NCBI RefSeq assembly: GCF_020379485.1
Contig: NC_063436.1
Span: forward strand, 26,410,423 to 26,474,422
Length of the DNA: 64,000 nucleotides
Reading direction: 5' to 3'
Origin: Brassica napus
Lineage: Eukaryota > Streptophyta > Magnoliopsida > Brassicales > Brassicaceae
Below are positions 12,980 to 23,600 of this stretch, one piece after another (position 1 is the first letter of the stretch; each line of letters begins with the position of its first letter). Made by a program: the position numbers and the translations under genes. The notes under the pieces were generated by a model that saw nothing but the letters and a program-made list of their open reading frames with translations, was not told the origin of the DNA and ran no database searches.

Positions 12980-13285
12980 TAAATCTATTAAAAACCACAA
13001 AACTAAATTAATATCGCTTTTATTCTCTCATAAATGTTTTTTCTTGGGGCTTTACTTAGCGTTTTTGTCTTTCTGGACAAGCCAAATAACCAGACAAGTC
13101 AATATCTTGTTGGATAAGTCAAATTCATTATTAAAATCTAAAAATGAATTAAATAATTAGCTAAATAGCATCGTCTCGATATAAATATCAACGCGACCGT
13201 CAATATTCTTGTGTTGACGATAAAAGCGGAGTACGGGTACGCTTCTCAAAGGATAAGTTACCTCTTCATTTGCCGATTCTGAGCG

Positions 13286-15645
13286 ATGGATTCTACTTCT
13301 CCACTCGTCGTCAAGGTTTGATTGATTCCTTTCTTTATCCTCTGTTTTAGCTGCGATCGCGTCGATCTTCGTATCTCTTCCTCTAGGTTTACTAGATTTG
13401 TTGTTTCGTTTTTTTTGAATTTTTCCATGGATCGAATGTGTAAAACCGCCGGAAAATTGAAGCGGAGATTCGTGTGATCGTGATCGCGACGGTTGTTTTG
13501 TGATCATTGCAGGTGAGCTATGGAGGTGTGCTTAGGCGCTTCAGGGTGCCTGTCAAAGCTAATGGAGAGCTTGATCTTGACATGGCCTCTCTTAGGGGAA
13601 AGATCGCTGCTCTGTTTAACCTCCCCGTGGATGATGGTTTCTCTCTGACTTACTCTGATGAAGATGGAGATGTGGTGGCTCTAGTTGATGACAACGACCT
13701 CTTTGATGTCACGAGTCAGCGACTTAAGTTCTTGAAGATCAATGTGCAGTTGAACACTGGTGTGACCACTAACTCTATTGCTACGGAGAGAAGTGGGAGG
13801 AGTTCATCAGCTTCGGGGATGCCTGATATTCAAAACCCGGTTGCTATAATCCAGAAGGGGATAAATGATGTTATGATGGCTGTGCCTAACCCGATGCGTG
13901 ATACTATTTCCAAGGTGTATATTGACCTTACTTCTAAAGCGGCGTCTTCTAGTCCTGTGGTTGGTGAGCTGTTTGATTGCATTTCCAAGCTGGGGAAACT
14001 CTCGATTAGTCAGGAAGGTACTCCTTGCTCTCCTGTTACTAAGCCTTGTTCTTCAGTTCCTTCCGCTGGTGAAAAGAAGGATATCTCTAAGAAGTCCCAG
14101 ACCGGAAAAAAGCCTGCGATTTTTGGTCATGTACCAACCTCAATGGGAGTGGGTGCTAGTTTCAACGAGTGTCCCTTCAGTGGCGGTATCGTAAATGGAT
14201 CCCGTCTTAATCCAATGAACCTCAACAAGTATCCCCTTGGTGTATGTCACTCTAAAGAGGGCAGCAATGGTGATTACTGGACATCCTCACTGGGAGTCTT
14301 CCATAAGGGCATCCAATGTGATGGATGTGAAGTTGTTCCAATAATGGGACCTAGATTTAAGTCTAAAGTGTAAGGAGTTTTTTTTTTATTTCCAAGTGTA
14401 GAAATTACAGACATCGTAGGATTTATATATGCTTTTGTTTGTTTCTAACTTTCTATGGTGAATATTTTGCAGGAAAGAAGACTATGATCTTTGCAATAAC
14501 TGCTTTTCGGTGATGGGTAACGAATGGGACTACACGAGAATGGATGAGCCCGTCTCAGCTCGACATCTACATCCCTTTGGAGGACTACGTGCCCCAGTAT
14601 TACTCTTCTTCTATGTTTGAGAGTCATTTGTTTCTATTCCCTCTCTTTCTCTACTATAGCTTTGTGGAGATCTTACCGTACTTTTTTATTATATAGTTTT
14701 CTAATCCGTGGTTGGGCCCTGCGCTGCCACCACACCATGGAGTCTCAGATTTTAGGAGTACTTGGACTAAACTCGACAGTCGCTTTGTGCTTGATGTGAA
14801 TGTAATTGATGGAACAGTTGTTGCTCCATCTGCTCCATTCACTAAGATTTGGAAAATGAGGAACAATGGATCGCTGGTGTGGCCGCGTGGCACACAGATA
14901 TTCTGGATCGGTGGGGACAGATTCAGCAACTCATTTGCAGTTGATTTACAGGTTAGAATGCTATTTCTTTAGTTTTGCCACTTCTTTTACACTTAAAGAT
15001 CAATTATGCCGTTTAAATTACTCATGAGTGTCTTTGAGTTAGCTTCTTGCACAAAGTGGCAATAGTGTTTATATGTATGTAGTTATAAATAATACCATCT
15101 GTTTACTGGTCTCAACATCATTGCAGATTCCAGCGGAGGGTGTGCCCATCAACGGTGAGCTTGATGTGAAAGTTGATTTTGTTGCACCAGAGTTACCTGG
15201 TCGATACATTTCTTATTGGATGATGGCTTCCCCTATTGGTGTTAAGTTCGGGCAACGTGTTTGGGTGTCGATAAATGTACTTACGAGACCTTTGCTGCTC
15301 TTTTCCTTGAATCTTTGTTTCTCTTTGTCAAAATGTCTTTGATACCTTTTTTTTTGTGGTTGGTTGCGTGGTCAGGTTGATGCATCGCTGAAGGGAACTG
15401 GTGCGAATGAGTTTCATGGACTGAACTTGAATGCCTTTCCTGATGAAACATTTGCACGAGAGTTTACAGGGACCAACGTGAATTATGAGCCAGCTCAAAC
15501 CGGCAGCTCCAGTGTTAACGGGACATTGAAAGGTGCTGATCTAGAACGAGAGGCCGCTGGGCCACAGATCCCGGGAAACGATGACCTGCTGGTTGGTGAC
15601 GTTGAGCCTGTTGCTCCTAACACTCTTACTCCATCCTGTGTTTAA
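13286..15645 (+). CDS. NBR1: NBR1 autophagy receptor, 5' portion truncated by hAT insertion
   Basis: NBR1 is a selective-autophagy cargo receptor that oligomerises through PB1, binds ubiquitin through C-terminal UBA domains and binds ATG8. Exons 13286-13315, 13513-14369, 14473-14596, 14697-14951, 15127-15276 and 15376-15645 are in phase and give 561 residues. They encode PB1 (about residues 9-92, with the acidic YSDEDGD loop), a ZZ zinc finger (about 273-320, CDGC then CNNC pairs) and the four-tryptophan/NBR1 domain (about 358-472). Translation then runs into a transposon: after codons for TLTP the element contributes Ser-Cys-Val and a TAA stop at 15643-15645. The ATG8 motif and both UBA domains lie on the far side, at 18037-18515. 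A transcript ending here would make a receptor that can polymerise but lacks ubiquitin and ATG8 binding. Confidence 0.9.
15628..15635. repeat. 8-bp target-site duplication, left copy
   Basis: ACTCCATC occurs here and again directly after the element at 18029-18036. An 8-bp duplication is the hallmark of hAT transposition. Confidence 0.9.
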
Positions 15646-18028
15646 AATAGCGACGCCTAGGCGAGCCTAGGCGTGAGGCGAGGTCAAAACTGGGTTTCTC
15701 GCCTTGAGGACCTGAGGCGAGGCTAATTCATGAGGCGCACGCCTCTTCACGCCTTGCACGCCTTGCACGCCTCAACGTCTCAACGCCTCAACGACTTGTA
15801 GTTAACGGTAAGATTATTATTTCTAATTTATTTGCCTACTTAAAACAAGCAATTATGATTAATATAAAATATTTAGTTTCTTTTTATGTTTCCAAAAAAA
15901 CATTCACCTAAAATCTAATTTAATGACTTAACATTTTGATATATGGTCACGCTTGACGCTTCTCTTTCTTTTACGTCTGTCTTGTTCTGAGACAAGAGTC
16001 TCTAAATCTTCTGCTTCTTCTTTCTGCTCTCTTTCTCCTAATCTCCCACTCTTCTCTTATCACCATGTCAACTCCTTCTAAACAACTTGATCCAGCACAC
16101 AAATATGCAACACCTGATCCTAAGAAGTATGGCTGTTTTCATTGTAACTTTTGTGGTAAAATCACAAATGGTGGAGTCTCACGTGCTAAACATCATCTGG
16201 CTGGAGGCTACAATGACGTAACTCTCTGTCCCAAGGTTCCAGATCACGTGAATGAAGAAGTTAAAACTTTCTTGAAAGGCAAGCAAGATGCAGTGAAAGC
16301 CAAAGCCAGTGTCCGAATGATGGAACCAGCCTTTGGTTATGATGATGAAGAAGATGACGTTTACCCAACTCAGCCTAACTTGAAGAAGCGTAAGGGTCCT
16401 ATGGACAGGTTTGTTGCTCCAACTCCCCCTGATGTCTTGAAAGGAAGAAAAGATAGAAAAGAAGTTTTTGGAGGAGTATCTGATAAAGAAAGTAGAGACA
16501 AAGCTTGTAGAGCTATTGAGAGATGGTTCATAGATGCTGGAATTCCTTTCTATGCTATTACTTATGACAGTTTCAAAGAGGTGTGTGAGCTTATAGGGCA
16601 ATATGGTTCTGGTTTTAAACCACCAAGCATGTATGAACTGCGAGTGCCTCTCTTGAAAAAAGAAGTGGAAGAAGCTGAGAAACAGTTGGTGGAATACAAA
16701 GCTGATTGGGTTGCTAAAGGTTGTTCAATCATGTCGGACGGATGGCGCGATTCAGTGGTTCAAAAAGACATCATCAACTTCCTTGTCAACTCTCCAAAAG
16801 GATCTGTTTTTCTGAAATCAGTTGATGTTTCAGAGGTTGTGAAAGATGCAAATCTGCTCTTTAACATGCTTGACAATGTGGTGGATGAAGTTGGAGAGTC
16901 TAACGTCGTCCAACTTGTTACTGACAATGCCTCAAATTATATTAAAGCTGGTATGTTTTTATTTCTATTCAATCTTATAGTTTCTGTTTTTTAGTTCTCT
17001 TGTTGCTAATCTGATAATATTTTGCTTATTCGCAGGGAAACTTCTAATGGCTAAGAGACCACATCTATATTGGTCTCCTTGTGCAGCACACTGCCTTGAT
17101 CTCATGCTAGAAGATATAGGTCAGATTCCTTCAATTAAATTGGAGCGTGTTTCAGCATCTCCATACTAAGAAAAGGAATCGTTTGACTCAAGAACGGTTG
17201 AACAGCATGGTCTTTGTTAAGTACAACCGAGCTCTGAAACGCCGTTACGATTTGAAAGACACGATTGATCCTGTCCTTTTAGATGAAATTGATGACTGTA
17301 ACGAGTGGCTAGTAGGAAGAATGGAAGGAGATGATTCTGATGAGCATGTTGATCTAGTGTATGGAGATGATGATCTCACATGGGAAATGGTTAGCAGAGC
17401 TTCTGGAGCTGAGGAGCCTAGTTACCCTACTAGAGGATCTTTAAGTAGGAGTGAAAAAGGAAAGAATTCAGCTGCAAGCTCAACTCCAAGCCAAAGAGCT
17501 TCCCAAAGGCCATCATCATCATCATCTCCATTGGTGTTGATTGATGAGGATGATGAGAATGAAATTGAAGAAGATGTTGGAGATGTGGGGAATGTGTTAG
17601 CGGAAGAGGATCAGTACAATCAGTACGAGAACTTTCAGGAGTTGGACTTTCAGATTTGAAGTTTGTTTCTGAGTTTATTTGTTTCTGAGTTTATTTTTAT
17701 GACTTTGTTTTGAAGACTGAAGTTCTGTTTGTTTCTGTTTGTTTCTGAGTTTTATGATGACGTTTTTTTTTACTCAGTTATTTTTTCTATAAGATTTGAA
17801 CGTTTAATTGCATGTTTTATGTTTAGTTTTATACAGATATGATTATTTTTAATTTTAATGGTTTAGGATAAACATGAATGTATAAATATGAACAGATAAC
17901 TACTAATCTTGCTTGTATTGTGTAGGTGGTGCGTCAAATCCTCAAGGCGAGCCTAGGCGATCGCTATAGCTAGAGGCGAGATTGACCTCTTCCTCGCCTC
18001 ATGCTCTGAGGCGCTATTTTAACCACAG
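15636..18028 (+). mobile_element. hAT-superfamily transposon inserted in NBR1 (2,393 bp)
   Basis: The element starts CTGTGTTTAAAATAGCG and its reverse complement at the right end starts CTGTGGTTAAAATAGCG: 17-bp terminal inverted repeats with one mismatch, bounded by the 8-bp duplication ACTCCATC. Both subterminal regions (about 15650-15795 and 17935-18015) are dense in GCCTAGGCG, GAGGCG and CGCCTC words on both strands, as expected for clustered transposase-binding sites. Inside is a damaged BED-finger hAT transposase on the plus strand. It is therefore probably non-autonomous, yet the termini look competent. Identity of the family is certain from structure; the named subfamily is not determined. 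Confidence 0.95.
16065..17659 (+). pseudogene. hAT transposase with internal deletion
   Basis: The first exon (16065-16950) begins MSTPSKQ, then a BED-type zinc finger (CFHCNFCGK followed by RAKHHLAGG, about residues 24-48). A DUF659-like region follows, with DGWRDS and LVTDNASNY, part of the RNase H-like core. An intron 16951-17035 (GTATG to TTCGCAG) joins to KLLMAKRPHLYWSPCAAHCLD. At about 17140 the frame jumps directly from QIPSIK to the C-terminal WSVFQHLHTKKRNRL segment (hAT dimerisation region, ending 17659) with a frame change. This shows that the middle of the catalytic domain has been lost. The acidic, Ser-rich tail (LIDEDDENEIEED) is typical of plant members. As it stands the reading frame stops at about 17167, so no full enzyme can be made. 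Confidence 0.9.
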
Positions 18029-18036
18029 ACTCCATC
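18029..18036. repeat. 8-bp target-site duplication, right copy
   Basis: ACTCCATC, identical to 15628-15635, follows the element's terminal CACAG directly. Confidence 0.9.
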
Positions 18037-18515
18037 TTCATCTTCGTCTTCGTCATCATGCAAAATAGTTGGGTTCCGAAATATGCGTACTGTTGAGGCC
18101 TTGGGCGGTGGTTATTCATTTACAATGGACACCCCTGCTCCTCTTCAAGAGGATATAGAGAAGAACGACTTGGAGACAACCATGCTCAAGGAGCTAGAGG
18201 AAATGGGATTCAAAGAGATTGATTTGAACAAGGAGATCTTGAGGGACAATGAGTACAACTTGGAGCAGTCTGTTGAGGCTCTTTGTGGGGTTAGCGAGTG
18301 GGATCCTATCCTAGAGGAGCTTCAGGAAATGGTAAGTGTGTGCGCACTTTGTAAATAAATGATTTGAAAACCTGATCGAGAAGGATGTTGACAAATATGA
18401 GAAATGTTTGCAGGGGTTCTGTGATGATGTGACGAACAAGAGGCTTCTGAAGAAGAACAATGGAAGCGTTAAAGGCGTGGTGATGGATCTCCTCACTGGG
18501 GATAAGGAGGCTTAA
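18037..18515 (+). pseudogene. NBR1: NBR1 3' portion (ATG8-interacting motif and UBA domains), detached
   Basis: This is the remainder of the split NBR1 exon (18037-18331) plus the last exon (18414-18515). The frame continues exactly from 15635: the poly-Ser codons after ACTCCATC are in phase with those before the transposon. It encodes UBA1 (ETTMLKELEEMGFKEIDL...), the ATG8-interacting motif WDPI within SEWDPILEEL, and UBA2 (EMGFCDDVTNKRLLKKNNG). With one target copy and without the transposon, all exons sum to 2,073 nt (690 codons plus stop) with no other lesion. An internal in-frame ATG at 18083 could start a 116-residue UBA-only product if the transposon end drives transcription; that is speculation. 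Confidence 0.9.
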
Positions 18516-18921
18516 TGTTATTATTTTCTAAATAAAACCTTATGAATGATTATGTAGTGTGTTTGTGTTAGACCTACTTGGTGTGTTCTAATGCTCTGTG
18601 TTGGATGGATGATGTTTATTATCAGAAATAAATAAGTATTAAGACTTCATGCTTTCTTCTGATTTCGATGTGTTTTATGTCATCCTGGCAGATTAGTTAA
18701 AGGAATGATGCTTAACCTGTTAACCAGTGTTTTAAAATTGATTTTATGGCTTGATGATGGTTTCCCTTTCTCAGCTGATAACATTTTTTGCATTTTGAAC
18801 GTACGAATGTATATTAATGTTCAATTAAAGATTTAAAAGTAATCTCACCTGCAACTGTTGGCAAACAAACGAGCAAATGAAGACGCTCGTATTGTATTTG
18901 TATACTCACTTATGAATTTGT
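18516..18921. other. Convergent 3' spacer
   Basis: This is the 3' UTR of NBR1 and the spacer to the next, minus-strand gene. No gene is seen. Confidence 0.5.
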
Positions 18922-19440
18922 TTAAAATCTCCTCGAAGACGAACTGGTAAACAAACTCTTAAGGCTCTTTCTGCAGTCCATATTCTTCTTCTTGATGGCA
19001 TAGTCCGCAGAGAAAGTATGTTCTTCTAACGTGAGTGCGCGTTCCAGTTTCTTAAAGACGGAAAGAATCTCGTATGGATCCCACAAGGACTGTCCGTATT
19101 CCCAGTCCAAAAAAGAGTGATGACGATGCTTCTTTGTTGTAGACAACAATGCCTCCATTTTGAAACGTGAAGGTTTACCTCTCACAAAAGCTTGCTTTCT
19201 TCGCGCTTCGAACTCCAGAACGGTGCTTTCAGAGTTTTGGGAGCGGCTGAGCCAAGCCTGTGCGGCTGCTTTCATCACCTCTACTCTCTTCTTGACTTCT
19301 TCTTGTTCTTCGCCTTCATCTTTAGCCTCTCGTCTCTTCCTCATCTGTTTTCTTCTCCATTTGGGAGACTTATGGAGATCGAAGCAGATACTAAGGCTTA
19401 ATGTCAGCCTTCCGAATCTACTAACTTCTCTCTGTCTCAT
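18922..19440 (-). CDS. Small basic protein of unknown function
   Basis: A single-exon frame of 172 residues on the minus strand. I cannot assign a function. The protein is strongly basic and Lys/Arg-rich at the N-terminus (SPKWRRKQMRKRREAKDEG), followed by a Glu/Lys-rich helix and a Ser-rich end. It has no signal peptide, membrane segment or catalytic motif. A WEYGQSLWDPYEI segment with aromatic residues in the C-terminal half looks structured. By position it would match Arabidopsis At4g24700, also unnamed; that is inference from gene order. A downstream Met in the KQMRKRR segment is an alternative start. The reading frame is clean over its length, supporting a real gene. Confidence 0.65.
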   Translation of the reverse strand: MRQREVSRFGRLTLSLSICFDLHKSPKWRRKQMRKRREAKDEGEEQEEVKKRVEVMKAAAQAWLSRSQNSESTVLEFEARRKQAFVRGKPSRFKMEALLSTTKKHRHHSFLDWEYGQSLWDPYEILSVFKKLERALTLEEHTFSADYAIKKKNMDCRKSLKSLFTSSSSRRF

Positions 19441-20027
19441 CTCAGTGCCTTGTTTTTTTTTTCTAGCCTATAGATTTTCAGATATAGTTTCATTCATTTA
19501 TACTAACATTATCTTATGTATGGGAACTGTTGGAACAACTTATGAAGGCTCATTCAAAGATTTAATAAGCAGAAACAATAATTAGCGTAACGCTTTTATG
19601 AATAAACCAACCTCCGTTTATGACCTCCCAAAGAAATGGTCATTCAGGCTGCTCAGACCTCTCTCTCTTAGCTGTCTCTATCATTGTTCACAAGAACTTA
19701 CTTGGATCATGACAATGTGGATCTGCAAGCGGTGCGTGTGCTCCCACTTAAACCCTGCGCGTCAAAAAAAGTTGATCCAAATTCATTAGTAAACACTGAA
19801 CTATAGCAACGAAGATGAAAGGAGGGATTACAACAACACACATATCTTCTCCAATGAAGCAATGTTTCAAGACAAGTCAAAAGTGTCGTGTTTGAAACAG
19901 TCAGAGAAGTTACCAAACTTGTTAAATCTATTTTTCTGTTGAGATTACTACAACACAAACACACCCCCAATAAATTGAACGAAACTCCAATACAAAATCT
20001 TTAACAACACCAAACCCCCCATTCCTT
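19441..20027. other. Spacer between two minus-strand genes
   Basis: This holds the 5' flank of the small basic protein gene and the 3' UTR of the hydrolase gene. No open frame with gene-like composition is seen. Confidence 0.45.
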
Positions 20028-21682
20028 TTAATCCGTAGCTCGACTTCTATCCAACCAATCCACACTCTTACGTGCTCTCTCCATCGGCTGAGGCTTATCT
20101 CTATATATGTCCACGCTTCTCCTCGCCTTCTCCATTTCCTCAAACGGAATCTTCAGCTTCTCAGGCCTCTCAACGTGGCTCAGCTTGTATCCCTGAAACC
20201 TCAGCCTGTCTACGCTCTTCCTCGGTTTCTCTCGTCCATCCTTGCTCTTCCTCGGCGGTGCATCCACACTATGCCGAGGAGGCTGCTCACTCCCTCCTTC
20301 CACACTTCTTCTCGAGAAAGAGCTGTTCCTTTTCGACGCGGATTTCTCCACAGCGTTCACAAACTTCTTGAGATGGCCAATGTACTCGGGGAAGAGTTCA
20401 AGATCGCAATGGTTTCCTCCTTTGAGCCATAACGGTTCGTATTTCTCCTGGCAGAGCTCCCAGAGCTGCTTCCCGTGCGAGAAGTCAACCACATCATCTG
20501 CTGTTCCCTGCAAAATAAAAAATGATTGCACCTTTAAAACTTACACACAAGTGTCCATGAAACCACCAATCAGGGAAACTTACGTGAATCACGAGGACAG
20601 GACACCTCACCAGAGAAATCTTATCAATGTTCTGAAGGAGAAGATCACACAAAAGGCTGATAAGGAAGAGGAAGAATAAGGCTAATGAGAAACATTATGT
20701 AAAGAAATTAAAAAGGGTTACCTTGTAGATGTCAAACCAGTAAGTGCGTTTGACAGGATACATAACTCTAAGACCAGAAAGAATAGGACTATGGAGAATG
20801 GAAGCTCTTAGACGAGGCAAACGTGTAGCTAAGTCGACGGTTGGACCACTACCAACAGACTGACCATATAGGATAATGTTCTCCTGCTTTGCCCCATAAG
20901 TTTCTTCCAGACATTTGTAAGCAGCCTCTATATCAGCATAAGTGTTTTGCTCGCTGGGCTGTAACAGAACAAAATAGATTTATCTTCACAGTGAAACATT
21001 TGAATCACAGAGAGTCTTATGATCTGTGTGGTTGACTCACCTTCCCTGATGATTGGCCATACCCTGAATAGTCATACCTGTAAACATATTTAGAGAATGT
21101 TCCAAAGTTTAAATAAGCTGAAACTGTAAACATGGAGAAACCAATCTATTGTTCTGTTCTATCAAAAGAAGTACACTTTGCCTCCAGAAAGAGATACAAT
21201 AACAGATCTAGAATGTCTAAAAATAGAAACTTTTTTTTGTCTCGGAGCTGTAAGAGATCCCAGATTCAGACCAAACCTCAAAGACAACATCTTTGCATAA
21301 ACAACAAGACTCTTTTAAGTAAAAAATCTAATCTTGGAGATTCAAATCAAGCATCAGTGAGAATTACAAAAGGAACTAACCCCATCAAGTTGACGCGGAG
21401 GTGAATACTAAGCTCGACGAAGAGCTCATACATCTGACCAATATCAGCAGCGTTTCCGTGAGAATACAGAAGCGTCGTGACGGCCATAGGGTACCTGACG
21501 TACATGGCCACGATCTCGTTGCCTCGGCGCGTGGGAAGACGCAAAACGTCGACGTTTTCTCGGTGGGGAAAAGGGTCCATGAGCAGAAGCTCCGTTGCTT
21601 CGTCTCTGGTAATCTTGTAAGAAGGTGGATTCGGCGGGAAGAACGCTAACTTCGCCGCCATTGAAGAAGTCACACCTCCCAT
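20028..21682 (-). CDS. ABHD17-like alpha/beta hydrolase (probable S-depalmitoylase)
   Basis: Five exons on the minus strand (21381-21682, 21041-21077, 20722-20958, 20584-20631, 20028-20507) join in phase to 367 residues. The fold matches ABHD17-type serine hydrolases, which in animals and plants remove palmitate from membrane proteins. The oxyanion segment [11 protein letters not shown] lies in exon 1. The nucleophile is Ser of GQSVG (about residue 147), the Asp is in GTADD (about 212) and the His in GGNHCD (about 241). The start MGGVTSS gives an N-myristoylation consensus (Gly2, Ser6), fitting membrane association; an upstream in-frame Met at the long Ser-rich leader is less likely. The C-terminal 90 residues are disordered and carry six R-[RKH]-S-[VK]-[DE] motifs. 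By position it matches At4g24760. Confidence 0.9.
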
Positions 21683-23026
21683 CTCTCTATCTAAAACAGA
21701 GTCCCACTCTCCAAAGTCTCTCTCTTTCTTACTCTCACTGGTAGCTGGGAGTTTCAGAGAAGAAGACGAAGATGGTGATGATGATTGCGAGGAAACATTC
21801 CTTCTCTTTTGTTTTGGAGAGATGGAGAGAGAGAGAGAGAGAGAGGGCCTATGACTGCTTTGAAGCCTAAAGTTAATTCCTTTTTCTGACATTAATATGC
21901 AAAAACTAATCATGTGCTTTATTACCGATAACGAAGATGAGCATCTTGTCTGTTCTGTTATTGACTTAAAAAGAATTATAACAAAAAAAAAATGTTTATG
22001 TTCATTGTATTATTGCAGAGTTAGCCTAGCTAGTGTCTAATTAGCCTTAATAATAAAATCATGAGAGCATGTGTGATTCACATGGCTAACATCCTAGAGT
22101 CCATTACAAGTAAAAAGATTCTAAGATTGTTAATATGGTTTAAGGTTGTATTTTTAATAGAAAGAGGCTACTATTAAATTTAAAGATACATATGTAATGA
22201 ACTTACAGGTTGTAGGGTTTGAGGGTACAGGTGGAATGGTTGGTTGGGTTGCCCTTTGAAAGAACTCACATCATGGGTTAGGAAGAGGAGGGGGACCAAT
22301 CATCCATCCCTCCAACCTTCTTTTGCCGTCAAAGTTTTGTATCGCTCTGCTTTTTTTTTTGGGTCAACTACTCTAAAGTCTTTCTATCCAATTCCATTAA
22401 TGTAATGTAAACTAAACTTAATTTGTTTTTGAATCCTGATAAGCTAGTAGTTGATGCTTACTTTTCAATACTTATGGCTATTAAGGGCAACCACTTTGCT
22501 TGCTATTTATGACAACATTGAGATTTGACCCTCCTTTCTTACATTGGATATACTGTATTTGATTTAGTGGGCTAGAAATCAAATAAAACCATTATCATTT
22601 TTTTGCTTGTATTCATAATCATTCCCTGGTGCAACGCCAAACTAGGACCTATACTTTCATTCCTTCCGAATGTTAAATAGGTGCAGTATATATAACGTTG
22701 CAGGGTCTTTTCCAAACTTGGTCTAGTACCTATGAAAACTTTTACTATTTGTGATGTCTTCCATTCGTTACACAAATTCATAGGTTCTGTACATACACAT
22801 TCTTTCATTTGATCAATAATTTGACATTTCATCAAAAAGAATGTTACATAGTTTCAGTAAATATATATATATGTATATATAACTAACGACTTCTGATGCA
22901 ATTAGCGTTTGCATTTTTTTTATTTGGAATGTGTAAAACCACTTATATATTTTTAGTATATTTTATTCTAAAATAGAAAAAAATCTATTATAGAAATGTG
23001 TCATACTCTAATCGATATATCTAGGG
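21683..23026. other. Hydrolase 5' flank and intergenic DNA
   Basis: A short GA microsatellite lies at about 21818-21845 in the leader of the hydrolase gene. The rest is AT-rich with a purine-rich patch near 22280-22300. No gene is seen. Confidence 0.45.
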
Positions 23027-23600
23027 GTGGGCACGAGACAAGTACATGTCGATTTTTGGTTACTTGCTACTTGACTTGCCTTGTCCGAGTAATTTTTTTT
23101 ACGACTCGATATTTGACTTGCTTGAAACAAGTACTTGAAAAAAAATTGATACTTGCAAAGTAATTTGCGTTGCCTTGTTACTTGCTAAACCAAGTAATTG
23201 TCTCTTGATTACATACAAAAAAGATACATATTCTAAATTTCTAACATCCAGAAGTTACATGAATTTTCAAAGAAATAGACAAAAATGAAAATAAGCGTTT
23301 AAAATATTGAAAGACCGTATGAAACTCAATGTTCCTCCATTTTGTTCTTTTATTTTATTTCGATGTTCCACAGTTTTTTTTTTCAAGTAACAAGTATTAT
23401 TTAGCAAGTAACAAGTATTATTTAGCAAGTAACAAGTATTTTATAGAATGAGTAACAAATAACGAGTAACGAGGCAAGTGCCAAAAAATAAAACAATACT
23501 TGATACTTGCCTTGTCCTTGCAAGTAATAAATTTTTTTGACTTGTTACTTGCCTTGCTAACGGCAAGTACTCGGTTTTTAAAGGCGTATATATCGAGTAA
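23027..23600. repeat. CAAGTA/TACTTG-rich repetitive segment
   Basis: About 570 bp are saturated with CAAGTA, ACTTG, CTTGC and their complements, starting at GGGGTGGGCACGAGACAAGTA and ending near GGCAAGTACTCGG. At about 23393-23440 there are three near-perfect tandem copies of a 23-bp unit (ACAAGTATTATTTAGCAAGTA). The left edge word GGGGTGGGCAC resembles the end of some plant hAT-like MITEs, but no matching right end or target duplication was found. It has no coding capacity. Function unknown. Confidence 0.7.

Noticed and set aside
20072..20679. Plus-strand frames of 85-145 codons opposite the hydrolase gene
   Set aside because: They are shadows of the low-complexity Arg/Ser C-terminal exon of the minus-strand hydrolase.
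21347..21913. Longer hydrolase start with a Ser-rich leader (first Met near 21913)
   Set aside because: The leader is low-complexity and overlaps the GA repeat of the untranslated region; the MGGVTSS start gives the family's expected N-terminus.
23393..23440. Regularly spaced 23-bp repeats resembling a CRISPR array
   Set aside because: The units are contiguous tandem repeats without spacers, in a plant nuclear setting with no cas genes.
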